The notes: a model not told the origin generated them from the letters alone. DNA of 14,035 bases from Coemansia sp. RSA 922 (GCA_027577415.1 JANBQS010000654.1:1-14035), one strand, 5' to 3'. Shown: positions 1 through 6,885, counted from the stretch's first letter. Program-made: numbers and translations.

Positions 1-313
1 GTTTTGCACATAATGCCCACGGCCAAACCACCGCTTAGTATTGGCTGGATTGCCCGTTTCCTACTCGATTTTTTTTTCTGGCTTCCTCATCGCACTTTGT
101 TTAGCAAACGCGCTCCTCCCCCTCCCATCTGCCTGCCTGCCTGCCTGCATTTCCGTCCATAGCATTGACACGCTCGGATGGGTGATAAATAGCCATCGCC
201 CGCTGCCCGCCCTTGCCTATGTCTTCCTTTTCCTTTTTTCCTTTCGCTCCATACCAAACACCTCAATACTCTCTCCCACTTTTCATAACACTTTCTCTAC
301 TCTATCACTAGCC
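1..313 (+). promoter_or_regulatory. Upstream region and leader of the YABBY/HMG-like gene
   Basis: No convincing gene lies here. The stretch becomes strongly pyrimidine-rich from about 225 to the ATG at 314, as expected of a fungal core promoter and 5' leader. An AT-rich TATA-like element (GATAAATA) sits at 184-191, about 125 bases before the ATG. A short tetranucleotide run of TGCC units occupies 130-148. An open frame runs through the region into exon 1, but the part before 314 encodes a low-complexity Cys/Leu/Ser-rich product and is not conserved-looking. Transcription elements are inferred from composition only. Confidence 0.4.
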
Positions 314-694
314 ATGTCTCGCGAAAAGGTTGCCGCTCCTGCTGCTAAGCCCAAGGTTGCTGCCAAGCCCAAGACCGCCACCGGTGGTAAGTCTCTCCCT
401 CTCCATCACACGTTGTACTGCTGCTGATGATGACGACAATTGCACGCGCTAACTATCTATCTCTTTATCTATCTATCACTTTTTTCTTCTTCCATTGCTG
501 TAGGTGTGAAGAAGGCCGCGTCCAAGAAGGCAACCGGAGGCGCAAAGAAGCTGTCCAAGTACAACATCTACATGAAGACTGAGCTCGCCAAGGTCAAGTC
601 CACCAACCCAAGCATGAACCACCGCGAGGCATTCAAGGAGGCCGCCAGCCATTGGAAGAACGCTCCCGAGAACCCCGTCAACGCCAAGGCATAA
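314..694 (+). CDS. Small basic YABBY/HMG-box-like nuclear protein (2 exons)
   Basis: Two exons, 314-386 and 504-694, join in phase 1 to give 87 residues. The ATG at 314 is the first in frame with a clean basic N-terminus and follows a CT-rich leader. Residues 1-40 are a Lys/Ala/Pro tail resembling histone H1 or HMG tails. Residues about 41-82 (starting LSKYNIYMKTELAKVK, then NPSMNHREAF and HWKNAPENP) match the YABBY/HMG-box-like helical domain found in plant YABBY factors and in short fungal proteins. The plant zinc finger is absent. Expected role: DNA-binding or chromatin-associated nuclear protein; this is family knowledge, not shown by the sequence. Joining the exons is well supported because both frames are otherwise interrupted and the join leaves a continuous Lys/Ala tail. 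The exact target and function are unknown. Confidence 0.85.
387..503 (+). other. Spliceosomal intron of the YABBY/HMG-like gene
   Basis: The 117-base intron has a consensus donor GTAAGT at 387-392, a branch-site match GCTAAC at 448-453 and an acceptor TAG at 501-503 after a T-rich tract. Removal joins TATG to GVKKAA in frame (phase 1). It serves as the local reference for what a normal intron looks like in this genome, useful when judging the doubtful short introns proposed further along. Confidence 0.85.
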
Positions 695-1139
695 AAAGCC
701 AACAGGCGTCCTTTTCTGACCACTTTTTTTTCTACTTGGCAGTCTGCCGCAGCCATTGTTTTTCTTTACGCGTCATTTTTTTCTCCTTATGTCTGATGTT
801 TGGACCGCGAATCAGGAAAAATTCGGGCGGGGGTGCCCTTCTGCATCTGATTTCTTGACGCGTCGCTTGACCTCTTTCTGTGCTTTGTAAAGGATTTCTT
901 TTTTTGGCTGTGTCTATGTCTCACTTTCACGTTCTAGTCGGTTTCTCTTTTTCTTTTCTTTTATGGAGGCGGTCTCTAGCAGTCTGCCTTTTTCGACAAA
1001 TTTTCAAAATATGTGTATCTAAGCAAAACTCGTACGCATGGCCATAATTTAAAGCGGATCCAACATGTAGATCCAAGCTTGGCAATCAGCCTGCCGCTAG
1101 GCACTATGTCCCAGTTGCCATTTCATTAGTTTTTTCATT
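695..1139. other. Intergenic region, 3' UTR and LysRS upstream sequence
   Basis: I see no gene. The stretch contains many T/C-rich runs (for example 721-735, 755-785 and 935-962), consistent with the 3' UTR of the preceding gene and then the promoter of the LysRS gene. Short open frames here are low-complexity and overlap the 3' UTR. No RNA gene or repeat is recognisable. Confidence 0.4.
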
Positions 1140-2783
1140 ATGATCCGTCAATGCCATCATCGTCTTGTTGCAGTCGCTGCTGTTGCTCGTGCTCAGCAAC
1201 AACTGCCGATACAAGGAGTCGCTCGGGCAATGAGCACTATTGCCAGCGCAGATAAGCGGCCTATCAAAGCGCAGCGCGAGCAGACGTTTGCAAAGCTCGG
1301 CCTGCAGCCATATCCGCGCTATAGACCACCGTCGCCAGACCACCCAGTGTCGAGCCCAGCGCAGATCCACGCTCAGTGGGATGATCAGTTGGAGGCTGGC
1401 GTCAAGCGACCCGACCTCCAGCTCAGTGTTCAGGGTCGGATCCGGAGCAGACGAGAGGCGAGCAAGAAGTTGTTTTTCTACGACATCGAGCAGGACGGCC
1501 GCACGATACAAGTCGTTGTATCGCAGCAGCGGGTTGTTGGCTGTGACAGCGACGAGTTTTTGTCACACAACCGCGCGCTCTTAACAGGCGACATTATCCG
1601 GGCGTTTGGGCACCTGGGCAAAACCAACACGGGCGAGATCAGCGTATTTGCCACTCAGCGGATAGAGCTACTGGCGCCATGCCTGCATACTGTCCCATCG
1701 CGCTCAGGGCTCGTGGATACACAAAAGCGGTTCCGCAACCGGTACTTGGATCTCCTGGTCAATGGATCGAACGCCCTAAGAGTGCGCGCGCGTGTCTTGC
1801 GGTATATTCGAGAGTTCCTAGAGGCGAGAAAGTTTGTCGAGGTAGAGACCCCAATTTTGTCACCTAATGTCGGCGGAGCCTCGGCGCGGCCGTTTGTCAC
1901 ACAGTCGGCAGCTGCGTTTGGTGACACGCCGCTGTTCTTGCGCGTGGCGCCCGAATTGTACCTCAAGCAGCTGGTTATCGGCGGTGTAGACCGCGTGTAT
2001 GAGCTGGGGCGCCAGTTCCGCAATGAGGGCATTGATGCTGATCATAACCCAGAGTTTACTACTTGTGAATTCTATATGGCATATGCGACTCTCGACGACT
2101 TGATAGCGGCCACCGAGGATATGCTGCGCGGTATGGCTCAGGAGATCAATGGCTCGCCAGTAGTCCGTACTGCTGGCTCGGATGCTGATGTCGGACCTGT
2201 GGATATTGACTTTGGCTCACCTTTTGCTCGCATCGATGTTACTGAAGCCCTGTATTCCTCGCTGCCCGAGCTGAAGGCCCTTGACATCAACGACCCTTGC
2301 TCAGTGCCACAGCTCGCGGCTATTCTGGCTGCCCGCCACATTGCCTGTCCCTTGCCACATACTATGCCGCGTTTGCTCGACCGCCTGATCGGCCACTACA
2401 TCGAGCCTCTGTGTACGCAGCCTACGTTCTTGCTTAACCACCCGGCTATTATGAGTCCACTGGCCAAGTCGAACGACGCGGCCAACACGACTGCTGCCCG
2501 CTTCGAACTGTTTGTTAACGGCAAAGAGCTTGTCAACGCCTATGAGGAATTAAATGATCCTCGGGAGCAGCGCCAGAGGTTTGCGCTCCAGGCTGCGGAC
2601 CGCGAGGCTGGAGACATGGAGGTGCCTCCTTTTGATAGTGAGTTTTGCGATGCCCTTGAGTTTGCGCTCCCGCCTACCGCGGGATGGGGAATGGGCGTCG
2701 ACCGTGTTATCGCCCTCCTTGCTGGTGTCCGTCATTTGCGTGAGACCATTGCCTTCCCTATCATGCGCCCAGACTCCAAGTAG
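1140..2783 (+). CDS. MSK1: Mitochondrial lysyl-tRNA synthetase (class II)
   Basis: Single-exon gene, 547 residues, charging mitochondrial tRNA-Lys. The ATG at 1140 gives an N-terminus rich in Arg, Ala, Gln and Val with no acidic residue in the first 30 (MIRQCHHRLVAVAAVARAQQ), typical of a mitochondrial presequence. The next in-frame ATG (1230, residue 31) would remove it, so 1140 is preferred for a mitochondrial enzyme. Residues about 95-180 form the anticodon-binding OB fold (LQLSVQGRIRSRREASKKLF). The class II core follows: motif 1 around 225-240 (EFLEARKFVEVETPIL), motif 2 around 287-313 (YELGRQFRNEG, then NPEFTTCEFY) and motif 3 at 515-527 (GWGMGVDRVIALL). The tract VNAYEELNDPREQ at 465-477 is typical of LysRS. 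Length is near that of yeast Msk1. A cytosolic LysRS is unlikely because its charged Lys-rich N-terminal extension is missing. No frameshift or missing motif is visible. Confidence 0.93.
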   Translation: MIRQCHHRLVAVAAVARAQQQLPIQGVARAMSTIASADKRPIKAQREQTFAKLGLQPYPRYRPPSPDHPVSSPAQIHAQWDDQLEAGVKRPDLQLSVQGRIRSRREASKKLFFYDIEQDGRTIQVVVSQQRVVGCDSDEFLSHNRALLTGDIIRAFGHLGKTNTGEISVFATQRIELLAPCLHTVPSRSGLVDTQKRFRNRYLDLLVNGSNALRVRARVLRYIREFLEARKFVEVETPILSPNVGGASARPFVTQSAAAFGDTPLFLRVAPELYLKQLVIGGVDRVYELGRQFRNEGIDADHNPEFTTCEFYMAYATLDDLIAATEDMLRGMAQEINGSPVVRTAGSDADVGPVDIDFGSPFARIDVTEALYSSLPELKALDINDPCSVPQLAAILAARHIACPLPHTMPRLLDRLIGHYIEPLCTQPTFLLNHPAIMSPLAKSNDAANTTAARFELFVNGKELVNAYEELNDPREQRQRFALQAADREAGDMEVPPFDSEFCDALEFALPPTAGWGMGVDRVIALLAGVRHLRETIAFPIMRPDSK

Positions 2784-3415
2784 CTAGATATGGGTTAAAG
2801 TGTATTGTGTAAGGCTTGACATGATTATAGAAAATAGATATTGGTACTCTGGCATTTTGTCGTCTAACTCAGCGTAGACCAACCGCTGCCTGTCATCGGT
2901 ATCAACTCTACGTATAGCTTCTTGGCTTTAACTAGGCATGAAAGTTGAATTATTCTAGTACATCTCCTAATGGTTTGTTGAGACTATTGACTAAATCGAA
3001 CTCCTCAGAAGCTATATCGTCCATGTCTAACTTTATCTGTACCAACTTGCCCTCCGTACCTGGTACAATTTGAGAAATAGAGTCATTCAGCGAAACAAAT
3101 CCGTACGATTTGCGATCGCTTAAACAATAAACTATCAGCTCAATCTTCCATGTAACTATAAGCCGAACCTCGAAATCTAGACTCACCTTCATTTTCCGCT
3201 GCTGATTGCCATTGGAGTAGCATTGCCTCTAGCTTTATATTGTACCACGATGCATCGAAATCTACTCTAAACCATGTCAGCTCGATTTGATCAGCGTCAT
3301 AGCCGTAGCTATCGAGCAAATATTTGTACACTGAATCATATGTGCAATCGTTAGTAAAGTTGTATGTGTCGTAAACGTGACCTTTCATATTCTCATAGGT
3401 GAGTTTGAATGACAT
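2784..3415 (-). pseudogene. Island gene A: two-module paralogue with broken or spliced frame
   Basis: I do not recognise a known family. From the ATG at 3415 a first module is encoded (residues about 1-76, to 3187): its CTYDSVYKYLLDSYGYD and ELTWFRVDF tracts align with the start of gene E. A perfect donor-like GTGAGT follows at 3186. The second module continues in another frame to a stop at 2950-2952, with the family signatures IELIVYCLS, SLNDSISQIV and FDLVNSLNKPLGDVL. Further 3', a third frame (2927-2784) carries LVYAELDDKMPEYQYLF, matching the C-termini of B and C in spacing. Either there are two introns (3186 to 3156 or 3132, and 2961 to 2886) or the gene is decaying. The second intron model would lose a segment that the relatives keep, so decay is favoured slightly. 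The leader ends TCTGAAC-ATG, as in C. I rate the paralogy well above the exact structure. Confidence 0.5.
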
Positions 3416-3825
3416 GTTCAGATATCCTCTGACTTCAGTGAGCTACTAACAGTAAAGTATACAAATAGGAAGTAAGAAACGGGATGTGTATCAAGCAAGC
3501 GTTAAAGAAAAGGTGGCGATCGAGGCTTTTATTGTTCTGTTTCCAGTCAACGCTGGTACTGCTACATTTCTAAAGCGTGAGCAGAAGCGGCACGTGCAGA
3601 ACCTACAGCATGATCTAGTGTTCATTGAAGAAAGAAACCACGCCTATGACTGGAGAAAAAGGAATTTGTAGCGATTTTCACACATAGGTTAATAAGCGTA
3701 TGTATTTAGAATAAGAAATACTAGAGTAAAACTGGGATTCTTTATTGGATAGACAGACGAAAGTGTCATCCCTATGGAGCGAGACTACTGGTTTGTGGCA
3801 TGTAGCATATTGTAGCTTAAACCGT
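3416..3825 (-). promoter_or_regulatory. Promoter of gene A and 3' end of gene B
   Basis: No gene is supported. On the minus strand the 100 bases before gene A are a T/C-rich leader. An AATAAAAGCC element (3524-3533) lies about 110 bases before the ATG, where B, C and D have a TATAAA box, so it may be a weakened copy. An AATAAA polyadenylation signal on the minus strand at 3741-3746 lies about 80 bases past the stop of gene B. A plus-strand open frame at 3486-3671 has only a GTG start and overlaps the promoter; I treat it as chance. Confidence 0.4.
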
Positions 3826-4173
3826 TCACATCATCGACTTGGCATGGGCTGCAAGATCGCCGATATACCTATATAGAGTATAACCGTCAGGCTTGTTCAA
3901 GGATAGTGCATTATACACGTACACTCTAGTAATTGGCTCCTTTCTAATACTGCTGTTTCGCGTATAGCAGTCTTCAATTAGATCTTTAAGTGGTTCACTT
4001 AAGCGACCAGTTATGTCCAACTTCTTGTCTTGGTCTACGTCGCAAACCATATACACGTTCTGGCCAAAGTGCTTAAAAGAGTATGATGAAATCGATTTAT
4101 TCAAATCAACGCCTTCATAGGTAAGGGTTTCACTTGGCGAAGTGTAAAATACCAGGTCAACCTTCTGGGACAT
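3826..4173 (-). CDS. Island gene B: intact small paralogue, unknown function
   Basis: An intact 115-residue frame that I cannot assign to a known family. The ATG at 4173 (MSQKVDLVFY) is chosen over one nine codons upstream because C and D start at the same place (MATDV, MSQYV). Visible features in order: a V-x-L hydrophobic strand (5-10), DLNKSISSYS (23-32), VYMVCDVDQ (40-48), LDITGRLSEPLKDLI (52-66), probably strand-turn-helix, then VYVYNALSL (84-92) and YTLYRYIGDL (98-107). There is no signal peptide, membrane segment or known catalytic motif. It has the most complete set of family signatures, so it is the best reference copy. A TATAAA box (4285-4290) lies about 112 bases upstream with a pyrimidine-rich leader between, and an AATAAA signal lies downstream at 3741-3746, so it looks transcribed. 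The alternating strand/helix pattern could suit a beta-grasp fold; that is inference. Confidence 0.62.
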   Translation of the reverse strand: MSQKVDLVFYTSPSETLTYEGVDLNKSISSYSFKHFGQNVYMVCDVDQDKKLDITGRLSEPLKDLIEDCYTRNSSIRKEPITRVYVYNALSLNKPDGYTLYRYIGDLAAHAKSMM

Positions 4174-4802
4174 ATTAGGTGTAGTAGTGATTGGATACAA
4201 GTGCTAAAATAGAGGGGGAGTGCTGATGAAGGTTGAGAGTGTTTAGTGAAGAATAAGAAAAAGAAAGGGCGAAAACCTATTGAATTTATAGCGTCTTGCA
4301 GTCAACACCAATAGTGCTCCAATCAAGGAGAATATTGTCGTAATGACTTGCTCGGACATTCCTTCGCATTTTCCGCTCTTTGAGGAAAGAAAAACAGTTG
4401 CAATGATTGGGAGCAACCGCAAGGCAAACATATCGATTTGACAAAGAGCGACAAAGGAGGGCAGCGGGTATTTACGGATGATATTTTCCCAATATCAAGT
4501 CGGAATGTTCTTTTTTAGGCCACAATCAAGCGCACGCCTCTCTCCTCTCCGACACTTTGCCTTGCTGCCCTTTCCTCTTCGGTGCACTGACTGTTGTGTT
4601 CTAGCTAGTGTCTCAAAGTTGTACGCTCTCTACTTACTAACACCTTTGCATAAAGCAGCCATCGTAAAATCCAACGCACTAAAATGTATTTGCTTGTTGG
4701 CTGTTCTATACGAACATTTATAGCATAACAACGTGTATTATGTTAAAAGGTACTACAAAAGAAACAAGCTCTAGATTATTTTCCCCCTCATTATAGGGTA
4801 GA
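4174..4802. promoter_or_regulatory. Promoter region of gene B and spacer to gene F
   Basis: The minus strand holds B's pyrimidine-rich leader and a TATAAA box at 4285-4290 within GCTATAAATTCAA, a string also found before C. Sequence upstream of it (about 4290-4365) is related, at lower identity, to the promoter blocks of C and D. A 62-residue minus-strand open frame (4243-4431, MFALRLLPIIATVFLSSKSG at its start) runs through the TATA box. It has a hydrophobic start and a possible membrane segment (VITTIFSLIGALLVLTARR). It could be a tiny membrane protein, but its overlap with the promoter makes chance or an eroded gene as likely. An 81-codon plus-strand frame at 4478 is Cys/Leu-rich, CT-driven sequence with no supporting feature. 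Nothing else is recognisable. Confidence 0.4.
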
Positions 4803-5090
4803 TCACAAAGTTGTGCAACAAGACATAACCCACCGTTCAGTTGGCAAGCGTATCAAGTGAGCATAAATTTCTCTGGCGGCTTTAGCACCACGCAATACTT
4901 TACTGTTCTCCAGTAGGTCGCCAAGTGACATGTCCAACTTGTCCGTTACACTGCTGCCAGCATCGTTTCCTTGGTCCCAATTCACTGTTGTCGGCGGGTA
5001 ACATGTTATATTGCTCAAGATTCTCAACACTACGCTTTGGAAAACTTCAACAATAATGAAGATAGAACTATTTTAGAATGTTTTGGTCAT
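4803..5090 (-). pseudogene. Island gene F: degraded paralogue
   Basis: The frame from an ATG at 5090 meets a TAA at 5073-5075 (sixth codon), then stays open to the stop at 4803. After the stop it reads VVLRILSN, aligning with SISDILSN of gene C, then SSVTDKLDMSLGDLLENSK, a clear match to the family signature (LDITGRLSEPLKDLI in B, FDLVNSLNKPLGDVL in A), then EIYAHLIRLP in the place of VYVYNALSLN of B. The middle is about ten residues shorter than in the relatives. No usable ATG exists between the stop and the conserved part, so translation of the remainder would need a non-AUG start or a missed upstream exon. Only about 95 bases separate it from the end of gene C, leaving little room for a promoter. 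I read it as a pseudogene, with moderate confidence in the paralogy. Confidence 0.45.
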
Positions 5091-5198
5091 TAGCATGTTT
5101 TGTACCATATGAGTAATCCTGGGTATAAAACCGAGTTGTAGGTACCGCCAAGTAATCCATAGCTAAAACTGCTTGCCCTTAACTAGCTTGGACTGTGG

Positions 5199-5546
5199 TT
5201 AAAGATCAGCGGCCCACTTGTACAGTTCCATAGTAGTAAGATCTTCCTGGTAAGCCTTACTATAAACAAGTATAAGTTCACACTGTTTAGTCTCTTCTGG
5301 GTTAACAAATTTGCATCTGGAGACCAGCTCATGGAGTGGTTTACCCAGGAGACAAGATATATCCAATTCTGGCTCTTGATCAATATCACTTATCATGAAC
5401 GCTTACCTCCCATCGAATGCAGTTGCATGTGATGTATTAGAAGAGTTGGATAAAATATCTGAAATAGATTCACTCATATTGACATTGTCCTTAACCAGAT
5501 AGCGATTTTCTCCAAAATGTATAACCAGACGAACGTCAGTAGCCAT
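5199..5546 (-). pseudogene. Island gene C: paralogue with in-frame nonsense codon
   Basis: From the ATG at 5546 (MATDVRLVIHFG) the frame runs 47 codons, hits TAA at 5403-5405, and continues in the same frame to a second TAA at 5199-5201. Both halves match B: SESISDIL before the stop; AFMISDIDQEPELDI, CLLGKPLHELV, LILVYSKAYQ and MELYKWAADL after it. The total span, 348 bases, equals that of gene B. The residues right after the stop (AFMISDID) align with VYMVCDVD of B and VFMYFNQS of E, so this is ancestral coding sequence, and the stop is best explained as a nonsense mutation. The string AGGTAAGC around the stop mimics a donor, and an 18-base intron to GATAAG would keep the frame, but it is far too short and would delete conserved residues. 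The promoter block upstream is well preserved, suggesting recent inactivation or a truncated product. Confidence 0.6.
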
Positions 5547-5819
5547 GTTCAGAAGAATGCTGCAATATGTAGAATAAGTACTGTTCTGAGGGATGAGAGA
5601 AATATGCGATGGTATGAGGATAGGATAAATATTATTTGAAGAAAAATAGTGGAGGGGCGCTTTGAATTTATAGCAACTTTGCTTGATTGTAAGTCAGTGA
5701 CAATAGTTCTTCAGTCAAGGGGAATAGGTCATTAGGAAGTTGTTTGAATGTTCCATTGGAATGTGGAAACAGAAACAAATTCTTGCACAAAGCACCGGAA
5801 ATTCCGATAGTACGTTAAA
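5547..5819 (-). promoter_or_regulatory. Promoter of gene C (duplicated block)
   Basis: Reading toward gene C: a block at 5657-5819 nearly repeats that of gene D (6886-7060). It holds an 11-base near-palindrome CGG-AAATT-CCG (5796-5806), a second palindrome TTCCA-T-TGGAA (5751-5761) joined to GAATGTTC (5746-5753), and a TATAAA box at 5667-5672. The rest (5547-5656) is a pyrimidine-rich leader. CGG-N5-CCG is the kind of site bound by fungal Zn2Cys6 activators, and GAA-NN-TTC is a heat-shock-element half pair; binding is inferred from pattern only. TATA to ATG is about 121 bases, close to B and D. Confidence 0.55.
5657..5819 (-). repeat. Promoter repeat, copy 1 (upstream of C)
   Basis: This copy aligns end to end with 6886-7060, differing by scattered substitutions and one 12-base insertion in the other copy. 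It begins with the GCGCTTT/TATAAA region and ends at GTACGTTAAA (plus-strand reading). Similarity drops beyond both ends, so the repeat is a discrete duplicated unit and not general AT-rich likeness. A more diverged relative lies before gene B at about 4285-4365. Confidence 0.75.
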
Positions 5820-5972
5820 GGTATTGACAATGGCCAAGAAAGTGCGCATTTAATATTTTATTAGCTACTGTCTACAATCAACGCCCTGTTGAAGGGGGAG
5901 TCACCCGCCTCGCGCCCACCCTCCACACTCACCAAACACCTTTTTTTCTTTTCCATTATATTCTACATTGCA

Positions 5973-6077
5973 ATGGCCAGCACTCTAGGAAAAGCAGTTT
6001 TCTGGTTTACTCTTGTCACAGGTCGGGCTTTGTTGCCTAACTGGCTTCCACTTGCCCACCAACATCAGGGCATTTAA
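5973..6077 (+). CDS. Possible tiny membrane protein or first exon, unknown
   Basis: A 34-codon frame starts MASTLGKAVFWFTLVTG. Support is contextual: a strongly pyrimidine-rich leader (about 5920-5970) directly precedes the ATG, as before other genes here, and an AATAAA signal follows at 6126-6131. The N-terminal 17 residues look like a short hydrophobic helix. An intron at 6022-6068 is possible (GTCGGG donor, CTAAC at 6037-6041, CAG acceptor); it would give a 21-residue product ending GHLMA. I recognise no family. It would be transcribed divergently from gene C, sharing the region between 5820 and 5970. It could equally be a leader fragment of nothing. Low confidence. Confidence 0.3.
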   Translation: MASTLGKAVFWFTLVTGRALLPNWLPLAHQHQGI

Positions 6078-6125
6078 TGGCTTGATTTTTATTGTCAACC
6101 CAAATATTATTTGCTACATTTTAAA

Positions 6126-6152
6126 AATAAAAGTGTCTTGAATAAATTTATT
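6126..6152. terminator. Facing polyadenylation signals
   Basis: AATAAA on the plus strand at 6126-6131 and on the minus strand at 6147-6152 face each other in an AT-rich tract. The first suits the tiny plus-strand gene ending at 6077. The second lies about 190 bases past the stop of gene D. The rest of the 6078-6342 spacer shows no gene. Confidence 0.35.
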
Positions 6153-6342
6153 GCACAGCTACAAGAAATATGAGAATAATTCAGCTACTATTGAAAACAC
6201 CTTGCCTATGAGACCTACTGTGTGGTGATGCACTTAGTTGGATTAATAGAATATGTAAAATTCTGATGACCACAAACCCGTGCCAGAATATCATAGTTGC
6301 TGATACCTGCACAGCGGCATTGGGAGCGACAACCACTGGCTT

Positions 6343-6771
6343 TTACGATGTTTCGTAGCCTTCGTCAGGACCATAATTGTGAGTAGGACTAGGTGGTGGA
6401 GGGGTGCATGGACCACAAACACCACCGTGTGTTGAAGGATCGCCAGGATTAAGTTGATATACCAACCCTGAGGGGTTGCCTGTAGCAGTGGTAAAAGAGC
6501 CAAATTGCAGGAAAATAATTTGGCTATCATCACGGATTACGTATTCGGGGTGCTTACTCCAGGAAATTATATTTCTAAGTGTTTTATCCCGGTGACCAGT
6601 CACTTCATACCAACATTCGTGGTCTACATCTATCCTTAAAACTACTTGCGGTCCTTCTAATGTACCCATGTTGGGCAAAAAAGATGAAATGGGTTCATCC
6701 AAGCTGAAACTTGCTACAAGACGAGGTTCACTGCCAGTTAAATTAATGCTTAAACCAACATACTGAGACAT
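6343..6771 (-). CDS. Island gene D: intact paralogue with Pro-rich tail
   Basis: An intact 142-residue frame of the same unrecognised family. The ATG at 6771 (MSQYVGLSINL) matches the start of B; an ATG 12 codons upstream is in frame but has no counterpart in the relatives. Family signatures: SLDEPISSFL (23-32), VVLRIDVD, YEVTGHRDKTLRNII, then a hydrophobic strand (IIFLQF) and LVYQL. From about residue 112 the protein is unique: a Gly/Pro/Cys stretch GGVCGPCTPPPPSPTHN and an acidic end. This tail is absent from B and C and may have been gained by reading into former 3' sequence. Promoter copy 2 with a TATAAA box (6896-6901) lies about 125 bases upstream. No signal peptide or membrane segment is visible. 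Function is unknown. Confidence 0.6.
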   Translation of the reverse strand: MSQYVGLSINLTGSEPRLVASFSLDEPISSFLPNMGTLEGPQVVLRIDVDHECWYEVTGHRDKTLRNIISWSKHPEYVIRDDSQIIFLQFGSFTTATGNPSGLVYQLNPGDPSTHGGVCGPCTPPPPSPTHNYGPDEGYETS

Positions 6772-6885
6772 GTCTAAAGTGGTGCTACACGTTTTTAAAA
6801 GTGCCAAGTGTTGAATAAAAAGAGAAGCAAGTGGTAGTATGTGAAAAATAGGAGTAATTTTTGAAGAAAAAAACCCAGCGAGGAA

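Noticed and set aside
130..148. TGCC repeats as a CRISPR-like or larger satellite
   Set aside because: Only about four to five tetranucleotide units, without spacers; an ordinary microsatellite.
3486..3671. 61-codon plus-strand open frame before gene A
   Set aside because: It begins with GTG, overlaps the presumed gene A promoter and shows no domain or leader.
4478..4723. 81-codon plus-strand open frame with Cys-rich middle
   Set aside because: The composition is explained by CT-rich promoter-like DNA; no polyadenylation signal or relative was seen.
5387..5404. 18-base intron in gene C
   Set aside because: It is far below any usual fungal intron length and would remove residues conserved in B and E; a nonsense codon is simpler.
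6291..6533. 80-codon minus-strand open frame with hydrophobic content
   Set aside because: It overlaps the end of gene D in another frame, and D's frame has the family signatures.
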